Of a stretch of 64,000 nt of DNA, positions 45,272-51,086 are shown piece by piece. The DNA comes from Streptomyces bicolor (GTDB lineage: Bacteria; Actinomycetota; Actinomycetes; Streptomycetales; Streptomycetaceae), in assembly GCF_000719285.1 (NCBI RefSeq), contig NZ_JOFS01000013.1, positions 62,001-126,000 of the forward strand, written 5' to 3'. The stretch's first letter is position 1. Each line of letters begins with the position of its first letter. Below the pieces are notes generated by a model that saw nothing but the letters and a program-made list of their open reading frames with translations, searched no databases and had not been told where the DNA came from. Both the position numbers and the translations under genes were made by a program.

Positions 45272-47142
45272 GCGGTCTGTTCCTTCCTCTCCACGGTGTC
45301 CGCCGGTTCGGCCGTGCGGGTCAGGAAGTCCAGGAGGAGACGGCCGACCTCCACGCCGTACCGGCCGTCGGTCAGCAGGGAGTCGTGGTCGGCCCCTTCC
45401 AGCACGACGGTCTCGACCGTGCGCCCGGCACCGCGGTGCGCGTCGGCGATCTCGTGATGCATGAGCAGGTGCTCGGGATCCTTGTCGACGGTTCGCTGCG
45501 CCGAGACCACCAGGGCGTCGCTGCCCACGGGTGCCAGGTCGCCCGCATGGGCGCGGAACTCCCGTTCCACGGCCTTCCATTCACGGTGCCCGGCCTCCCA
45601 CATCCGGGCGTCCGCGTACTGGTCGAAGACCCGCTTGCGGAACATGACGGGGAGGGCCTCCAGCCACCCGGGGCGGGCCAGCAGGACGCCCGCGCCGCAT
45701 CGCAGGGACCACACCATGAGGGAGAGGGACGCACCCAGCGGCTTCGCCGACGCGCTCTGCTGCTGCGACCGGTTCAGCTCACCCGGGTGGGAGGAGTCCA
45801 GGTAGACCACCGCCCGCACCCGCCCGCCGAGTTCGGCGGCCGCGCGCCGCGCCAGTTCGCCGCCCAGGGAGTGGCCGACCAGCACCACGTCACGGTCCGC
45901 CGGGACGGCGGCGCCGACCAGGTCGACCAGGTCGTCCACCGCTTCGGCGAGACGGTAGGGAGCCGTGCTCCGGTACCGGCTGCCCGCGTACCCGGCCCGG
46001 GCGTAGGTCAGGAAGCCGAACCGGCCGTCCTCGCGGATCCTGTTGGTGATCCAGCCGAAGTGCTCGGAGGTCGAGAGCATGCCGGTGGCGAACACCAGGA
46101 CGGGCAAGCCCGGATCGCCCTGGTTCATCTCGTACTGGAGCTCGTTGCCGTGCCGGGTGGTCGCGCGAAGGGAACGCGGCCAGCCCTCCATCGCCCGCAG
46201 CCGCCGGTGCGCGGCGACGGCTCCGGCCGCGGACACGGCCGACGCGAACACCACGGCGGCGGTCTTCAGGACGCGGTCGTCGCGGCCGGCGACGAGCGGA
46301 TGGCTCTTCGGCGCCGAGGTGTAGGCGATCGCCGGGTGCATCGCGACGAACGCGCTGACGAAGCGGCCGAGCCCCATGACGAAGCCGTTCGCCAGGTGGA
46401 AACCGGCCGCAGCGCTGATCACCGGCTTCGCGAGCCGGCCACCGGCGAGGTAGGCGACCGGGAACAGGCACTCGAGGGCGAGCACCCCGTGGGTGAGGTA
46501 CCTCGCGGCTCGGGGGTACTTCTGCGTGAGCGCGTACGTCGGCCCGTGCCCGTACGTACGGGTGCGCATGATGCCGCCCAGGGCGGTGCCGTCCCGCCAG
46601 GACGTGCCGAGCAGCTTGGCCCAGCCGGCGACGACGTAGGAGAGGTTGCCCTGGAGCGCGACGTACCACATCAGGGCGTCCTGCGTGGCCGGGGAGCGGG
46701 ACAGCCGGGCGGCGCCCATGGCGGTCTGCACCAGCGTCGAGACCTGGTCCGAGCCGTCGGTGCCGTAGCGGTGCCGGGGGTACAGGGCGAGGGCCGTCGC
46801 ACCGAGGAAGAGGCTGCCGGCGCCGCGCAGCCGGCTGTCGCCGGGCAGCAGCATGCCGGTGCTCACGGCCACCCGGGCCAGGTGCAGGGCGGTGGTGGTC
46901 CGTTCGCCGCTGACGAGGTCCAGCAGCTTCCGGGTGACGGGGGAGGAGTCGACGTGGGCCTGGCGGGCCACGGACCAGTCGTTGAATCCTCCCCTGCGGA
47001 TCTGCCTGCGCTGGGAGAGGTACTCCAGGGAGGAGGTGAGGGCCGTCGCGGCGGCCAGCCGCTCCGAGGTGCCCAGCGCGCGACTCCGGGACACGGGTAT
47101 CGGCCCGAGGAACGCCGAGGCGATCTTTCTGGCAATGCTCAC
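45268..47142 (-). CDS. CypH-like membrane protein: HTTM domain fused to alpha/beta hydrolase (cassette 2)
   Basis: 624 residues from GTG 47142, with GGAGG seven bases upstream; this start aligns exactly with that of the paralogue (GPIPVSR at the same place). HTTM-like membrane half (about 65-330) includes TTTALHLARVAVSTGMLL, LYPRHRYGTDGSDQV and NLSYVVAGWAKLLG. The hydrolase half has VGHSLGGE (Ser near 425) and His in EGADHDSLL. The two paralogues are similar along their whole length, indicating cassette duplication rather than independent capture. The longer upstream frame is out of register with any conserved sequence and is not used. Confidence 0.82.
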   Translation of the reverse strand: MSIARKIASAFLGPIPVSRSRALGTSERLAAATALTSSLEYLSQRRQIRRGGFNDWSVARQAHVDSSPVTRKLLDLVSGERTTTALHLARVAVSTGMLLPGDSRLRGAGSLFLGATALALYPRHRYGTDGSDQVSTLVQTAMGAARLSRSPATQDALMWYVALQGNLSYVVAGWAKLLGTSWRDGTALGGIMRTRTYGHGPTYALTQKYPRAARYLTHGVLALECLFPVAYLAGGRLAKPVISAAAGFHLANGFVMGLGRFVSAFVAMHPAIAYTSAPKSHPLVAGRDDRVLKTAAVVFASAVSAAGAVAAHRRLRAMEGWPRSLRATTRHGNELQYEMNQGDPGLPVLVFATGMLSTSEHFGWITNRIREDGRFGFLTYARAGYAGSRYRSTAPYRLAEAVDDLVDLVGAAVPADRDVVLVGHSLGGELARRAAAELGGRVRAVVYLDSSHPGELNRSQQQSASAKPLGASLSLMVWSLRCGAGVLLARPGWLEALPVMFRKRVFDQYADARMWEAGHREWKAVEREFRAHAGDLAPVGSDALVVSAQRTVDKDPEHLLMHHEIADAHRGAGRTVETVVLEGADHDSLLTDGRYGVEVGRLLLDFLTRTAEPADTVERKEQTA

Positions 47143-47201
47143 AGGGTGGCCTCCGGTACCACGAGCGGTGGAGAGGGGGAAACGGGTGGGCGCGCGAGCC
47201 G

Positions 47202-47238
47202 CCTCGCCGGGCCGGACCTGTGGTCCGGCCCGGCGAGG
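47202..47238 (-). terminator. hairpin between linaridin precursor 2 and its H gene
   Basis: 17-bp perfect stem CCTCGCCGGGCCGGACC / GGTCCGGCCCGGCGAGG with a 3-nt loop. Its position matches the hairpin of cassette 1, which supports the peptide gene being a separately dosed precursor. Confidence 0.8.
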
Positions 47239-47299
47239 GTCACCCTGGTGACCACCGGTCAACGGGGCGGCTCACCAGGGTCGTTCTTCGAGTTCCGGC

Positions 47300-47470
47300 T
47301 CAGCGCCGTGCCGTGTAGACGAGGGCCGTGGCCACGGCGACACGGGCGGCCATGATGAGGGTGGGAGTGGCGAGAACCGGCTCCTGGCGGCTGAAGACCA
47401 CGCCCTCCTCGTCGTCGATGGCGACGCTGCGGAGCTCGGCCTGCTTGTTCAGTTGGGTGGCTACGTCCAC
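47300..47470 (-). CDS. putative linaridin precursor peptide 2
   Basis: 56 residues from GTG 47470 (AGGAG six bases upstream). PVLATP is again at residues 31-36, the same place as in precursor 1. Predicted core: Ala34 to Arg56 (23 residues), with Thr at 35, 37, 48 and 53, three Arg, and neither Ser nor Cys. The leader is charged and carries DDEE. The core ends Y-T-A-R-R, parallel to Y-T-V-T-R in precursor 1. No ordinary protein family matches. It lies 157 bp before the CypH-like gene, with a hairpin between. Confidence 0.72.
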   Translation of the reverse strand: MDVATQLNKQAELRSVAIDDEEGVVFSRQEPVLATPTLIMAARVAVATALVYTARR

Positions 47471-47586
47471 GGATATCTCCTGTGAGTCGAATATGGATGT
47501 TCGTGAGAACGTCGTGCAGTACGTCGCCGTCTGCACGGTGAATGCGTGAAATCGGGATCAGCGCATTCACGTCTGACGGTGCCGGC

Positions 47587-48540
47587 CTACCGGCCCTGCT
47601 TTTCCCGGTCGGCCATACGGGCCAGCACGGTGGCGCGCTTTTCGTCGAAGCGGTTCGCCTGTGTGTCCACCGCCTCCAGATGGCGGCCGAGTTCGTCCTG
47701 GAATCGCCGGCCCTCGGCACCGAGTCCATAGCGGTTGAGCACGTTCAGATGGCGCAGTACCGGCTGGAGCACCTCGTCGTGGTGGATCCGGATGTTGTAG
47801 ATGTCTCCCACGGCCATGCGTGCCGCGGCCCGGGCGAATCCCGGAATGCCGGCTCCCGGCATGGCGAAGGACGACACCACGTTGTTGATCGCTCGCATGG
47901 TTTCGTCCGGCGCGAGATCCAGCGCCGCAGCCAGGACGTTGCGGTAGAAGACCATGTGCAGGTTCTCGTCCATGGCGACCCGGGCGAGCAGCCGCTCGCA
48001 GACCGGGTCGCCCGACACCCGGCCGGTGTTGCGGTGCGAGATCCTGGTGGCCAGCTCCTGGAAGGCGACGTAGGCGACGTTCTCCAGCACTCCGACGTCG
48101 TTGCTGGGCGGGGCGGTGGACATGTGCGCCATCCGGGCCCGCTCCAGGTCGACCGGGTCGATGGCGCGGGAGGTGAGCAGGTAGTCGCGGATCACCACCG
48201 AGTGCCGGGCCTCCTCGGCGGTCCACCGGTGCACCCAGGTGCCCCAGGCGCCGTCCGCTCCGAAGAGCGTCGCGAACTGGTGGTGGTACGTCGGAAGGTT
48301 GTCCTCGGTCAGCAGGTTCACCTTGAGGGCGATGGCGGTCAGTTCGCCGACCGGGGACTGCTCCGGGGACCACGGCTCACCGCCGGGCAGGCTGTCGAAA
48401 TCACGGCCGCGGCTCCACGGAACATACTCGTGCGGAAACCATTCCCGGGTTGCCGAAAGGTGCCGGTTGAGCTCCTTCTCGACGACCTCCTGAAGCTCCC
48501 ATAAGATGCGGGAATCCCCTGCGGAATCAACGGAATTCAT
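47587..48540 (-). CDS. acyl-ACP desaturase (diiron, FA_desaturase_2)
   Basis: 317-residue soluble diiron desaturase. The six iron ligands are all present in canonical order: Glu79, Glu110 and His113 (EEARH), Glu162, Glu192 and His195 (DENLH). Enzymes of this family insert a cis double bond in an acyl chain carried by acyl carrier protein. It lies upstream of the linaridin precursor 2 gene (116 bp) and divergent from the decarboxylase of the lipolanthine locus. It is either a general membrane-lipid enzyme or, more interestingly, a tailoring enzyme for the lipid tail made by the FAAL/PKS genes. Confidence 0.88.
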   Translation of the reverse strand: MNSVDSAGDSRILWELQEVVEKELNRHLSATREWFPHEYVPWSRGRDFDSLPGGEPWSPEQSPVGELTAIALKVNLLTEDNLPTYHHQFATLFGADGAWGTWVHRWTAEEARHSVVIRDYLLTSRAIDPVDLERARMAHMSTAPPSNDVGVLENVAYVAFQELATRISHRNTGRVSGDPVCERLLARVAMDENLHMVFYRNVLAAALDLAPDETMRAINNVVSSFAMPGAGIPGFARAAARMAVGDIYNIRIHHDEVLQPVLRHLNVLNRYGLGAEGRRFQDELGRHLEAVDTQANRFDEKRATVLARMADREKQGR

Positions 48541-48781
48541 CGGTGACCGGTCTCATTCCTGACATGTGCTGAACGGATTCATCTGGCCCGGTGCACTCGA
48601 ACGTTAGGCAGGTCGGCGCGCAAACGGCAAGCCGTCTCCCGGTCTTCGGCGACAAATCATAGAAAGGTTGGCGACGGGTAGTTCCAAAGGTGACGCCGGA
48701 GTCATGCGTGCGATGGATCCGGGGATTATGGGGCTTTCGATGGAATGGGGCGGAAGAAAACAGGAAGCCCTGAGGAGTGAC
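48541..48781. other. divergent promoter region, desaturase / decarboxylase
   Basis: 241 bp between divergent genes. It is AT-richer than its surroundings (GGCGACAAATCATAGAAAGG at 48648-48667), in keeping with promoters. No operator recognised. Confidence 0.5.
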
Positions 48782-49429
48782 ATGGCCGCAGAACCGGAAA
48801 AGAGCCGCGCCGGCACCGCGAAGGCGGGTCCCCCCGCCATCGACCTGCCGCGCTCACGGCTGCTGCTCGTGGGCTGTGGAGCGTTCGGTGTCACGGCGCT
48901 GCCGAGCTGGGCGGTGCTGATGAGGATGTGGTACGGCTGGCACATCCGGGCCTGTCTCACCCATGCCGCGTCCCAGTTGGTGTCCTCCCAGGCCCTGGCC
49001 GCCGCCACGCAGGCGCCGGTCGAGGGCCCTGACTGGGACACCGCCCGCGGGGTGACACCGCACCAGGAACTGGCGGAGTGGGCCGACCTCGTGATCGTCG
49101 CTCCGGCCACCACCAACTTCGTCGCCAAGTGTGCGCTCGGCATGCCGGACAGCCTCGCGCTGAGCGCCGTACTGGCCACGCGGGCGCCTGTGGTGCTGGC
49201 GCCCAGCATCCCGGAAGGCGCCTTCGAGCGGCCGTCCGTGCGGCGCAACCTGAGCCGGCTGGCGGAGGACGGCTTCCATGTGGCCCCCATGCAGCCGGGC
49301 GTCTCCGTCCACAAGGCGAAGGTCGGGGTGGCCGCCGGAATGCCGGACATCAACACCACGCTGCGTTTCGCGGCCGCCGTCCTGCGGCCCGAGGCGCCGG
49401 AGGGCGCGGACCCGTCCGTATCCGCCTAG
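48782..49429 (+). CDS. EpiD/MicD-type flavoprotein cysteine decarboxylase
   Basis: 215 residues from ATG 48782 (AGGAG four bases before). HFCD-family flavoprotein that oxidatively decarboxylates a C-terminal Cys to an aminoenethiol. The catalytic-type His94 sits in HQELAEWADLVIVAPAT, and the FMN region TTNFVAKCALGMPDSLAL is conserved. The usual PAMN or PASN loop, whose Asn is important in EpiD, is here PSIP (141-144), so activity or geometry may differ. Each lipolanthine precursor ends in Cys and each linaridin precursor lacks Cys, so it most likely works on the lipolanthine peptide. Confidence 0.88.
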   Translation: MAAEPEKSRAGTAKAGPPAIDLPRSRLLLVGCGAFGVTALPSWAVLMRMWYGWHIRACLTHAASQLVSSQALAAATQAPVEGPDWDTARGVTPHQELAEWADLVIVAPATTNFVAKCALGMPDSLALSAVLATRAPVVLAPSIPEGAFERPSVRRNLSRLAEDGFHVAPMQPGVSVHKAKVGVAAGMPDINTTLRFAAAVLRPEAPEGADPSVSA

Positions 49430-49532
49430 GGCCTGTCCGGCGGATCAGGCCGGCTGCACGAAACGGCATCTCATCAGCGCAGATGGGCGTGCCAGGCCCC
49501 GCGACGCCGGCATGATCCGCCGGACAGGCCCT
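49428..49532. repeat. 105-bp element with 20-bp perfect terminal inverted repeats (MITE-like)
   Basis: Outer arms AGGGCCTGTCCGGCGGATCA (49428-49447) and TGATCCGCCGGACAGGCCCT (49513-49532) enclose 65 nt without a reading frame. The left arm overlaps the last base pair of the decarboxylase stop codon. No target-site duplication is visible. It could be a miniature transposable element remnant or a long-looped terminator. Confidence 0.65.
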
Positions 49533-49566
49533 GCACCGGGACGAGGACTGGTGTGGACCGTGCAGA

Positions 49567-49615
49567 GGACGCCGGGCTCCGAGTCGATGGTCGGTCGGCT
49601 CGGAGCCCGGCGTCC
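49567..49615. terminator. bidirectional terminator between decarboxylase and ACP genes
   Basis: 17-bp perfect stem GGACGCCGGGCTCCGAG / CTCGGAGCCCGGCGTCC with a 15-nt loop, between convergent genes. Confidence 0.88.
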
Positions 49616-49815
49616 AGGACACCCGCGCCCCGCCGGCCCCTTGCCGCGGGGCGCCGTCGGTGGTGGTCCGCAGAGGTACTCGTGCCGCCGGGTGATCGAC
49701 AGGGGGTGTCAGCGCTGCGCGGCATGGACCGCAGGGTGACCGCCTCACCGGCCCCGGTCCGCGGGTGCCTGCCGCGCAGACGCCCGCGGACCGGACCGCG
49801 GCAACCTCCGCGGGT

Positions 49816-50082
49816 TCAGCCGGACTTGTGCCGCTGGACGAAGGCGACGAGCGCCCCGACGGTGTGCAGCTGCGTGAACTCCTCGTCGGGGATGGCCACA
49901 CCGAAGCGGTCCTCGATGGACACGCCGAACTCCACCATCAGCAGGGAGTCGACGTCGAGGTCGTCACGGAAGCGGGCCTCGGGCGTGATGTCCTCGGCGG
50001 GGATCTCGGCTATCTCCACGAGAAGGTCGGCGACGGCACCGAACAGCTCCTGGTCGAGGGCATCGGCGGACTGAGTGGTCAT
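49816..50082 (-). CDS. free-standing acyl carrier protein
   Basis: 88 residues from ATG 50082 (GGGA seven bases upstream). Four-helix carrier protein with the phosphopantetheine serine Ser46 in DLDVDSLLMVEF. It is shorter than the N-terminal carrier domain of the PKS and probably serves the fatty acyl-AMP ligase or the ketosynthase as an acyl donor. It lies on the strand opposite the PKS, 55 bp downstream of the regulator, and is probably co-transcribed with it. Confidence 0.92.
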   Translation of the reverse strand: MTTQSADALDQELFGAVADLLVEIAEIPAEDITPEARFRDDLDVDSLLMVEFGVSIEDRFGVAIPDEEFTQLHTVGALVAFVQRHKSG

Positions 50083-50137
50083 GTTTGTTCCCATCTTTTC
50101 GTGCGTCGGTTTGGGCGCTGAGGGTTGTGCGGGGTGG

Positions 50138-50800
50138 TCAACTGGCCCGCTGTCTCACCCAGCTGTCACGAACGCTGAGTGCCGCCTCCACCCGGCTGCG
50201 CAGGCCGAGCTTCCCCAGGACGCGGCTGACATGCGTCTTGACCGTGTTCTCGGACACGGTCAAGAGGGCGGCGATCTCAAGATTGGAGAGGCCCTGGCTC
50301 ACGTAGGCGAGTACCTGTTGCTCGCGTGGGGTCAGCACGCGGGCGAACCGGTCGTCCAACGTCACCAGTTCCTCGGGCCCCAGGCTGGTCGCGGCGTTCA
50401 CCAGGGCCCTGATGACGGTGGGATCCATGAAGCCCAGTCCGTCGGCGATGAGCCGGATGACGTGGATCAGCTGCTGTGCGTCGGTGTCCATCGGCAGGAA
50501 GCCGACGGCACCGGCGCTCAGCGACTGCAGGATCGCGCCGTCCACCTGGTTCGGTGTCAGCACCAGGACGTCGGTGGTGCCGGGGTCGGCGATGGCTCTG
50601 ATCACGTCCGGACTGCCGAGTCCCAGCCGGCCGCCGTCGATGATGGTGAGGTCCGGTCGCAGACGTTGAGTGAGTTGCACTGCCTGACTGCCCGAGGAGG
50701 CCTCGGCGACGACGCTTATGTCGTCGTCGCTGTGCAGGATCCGGACAATGCCGGCTCTTGCGAGTCCTTCGGTGTGTGCCACCAGTATGCGAATGGTCAT
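50138..50800 (-). CDS. LuxR/NarL-type regulator with atypical receiver domain
   Basis: 220 residues from ATG 50800. The C-terminal NarL helix-turn-helix is canonical (LTPREQQVLAYVSQGLSNLEIAALLTVSENTVKTHVSRVLGKLGLRSR in parts). The N-terminal receiver is degenerate: the acidic pair that binds Mg is replaced (ILVAHTEG), the Asp of strand 3 is present (LTIIDGGRL), and the conserved Lys loop reads LSAGAVGFLPMD. No histidine kinase is adjacent. It therefore resembles orphan regulators such as RamR/AmfR, which control class III lanthipeptide operons. It diverges from the LanKC gene and likely activates it. Confidence 0.88.
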   Translation of the reverse strand: MTIRILVAHTEGLARAGIVRILHSDDDISVVAEASSGSQAVQLTQRLRPDLTIIDGGRLGLGSPDVIRAIADPGTTDVLVLTPNQVDGAILQSLSAGAVGFLPMDTDAQQLIHVIRLIADGLGFMDPTVIRALVNAATSLGPEELVTLDDRFARVLTPREQQVLAYVSQGLSNLEIAALLTVSENTVKTHVSRVLGKLGLRSRVEAALSVRDSWVRQRAS

Positions 50801-51086
50801 GTACTGAACTAACCCCCGAGTCGAAGGCACACCGTGAGCTCCCATGTGGGGTAGAGGGGTCCGGTGTGCCCATCTCTGATCATCACAACATGATCTTTCG
50901 GTGAAGGAATCCTCCTTTCGGGTGACCCGGAATGTAAACCTAAGAACTAGCCGACTTCACTGGCTGGAATGACGCGCTCGGACCCTCCTGAACTGCAGGC
51001 TATGTCTGCCTGGAAAACGGAGGCACCGGAACGCGGTTTCTGCCGCACAACCCGGGTTATGCGTCATGGACCTGTCAGGAGGCCAA
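50801..51086. other. divergent promoter region, regulator / LanKC
   Basis: 286 bp, AT-richer in the middle (TGATCATCACAACATGATCTTTCGG at 50876-50900). This holds TGATCATC / ACATGATC, which can pair and may be the operator for the LuxR-type regulator. Confidence 0.5.

Noticed and set aside
44678..45580. Longer version of the CypL-like gene of cassette 2 starting at 45580
   Set aside because: The extra 5' part is antisense-like Arg/Gly-rich sequence inside the CypH-like gene; ATG 45271 with an ATGA overlap matches cassette 1.
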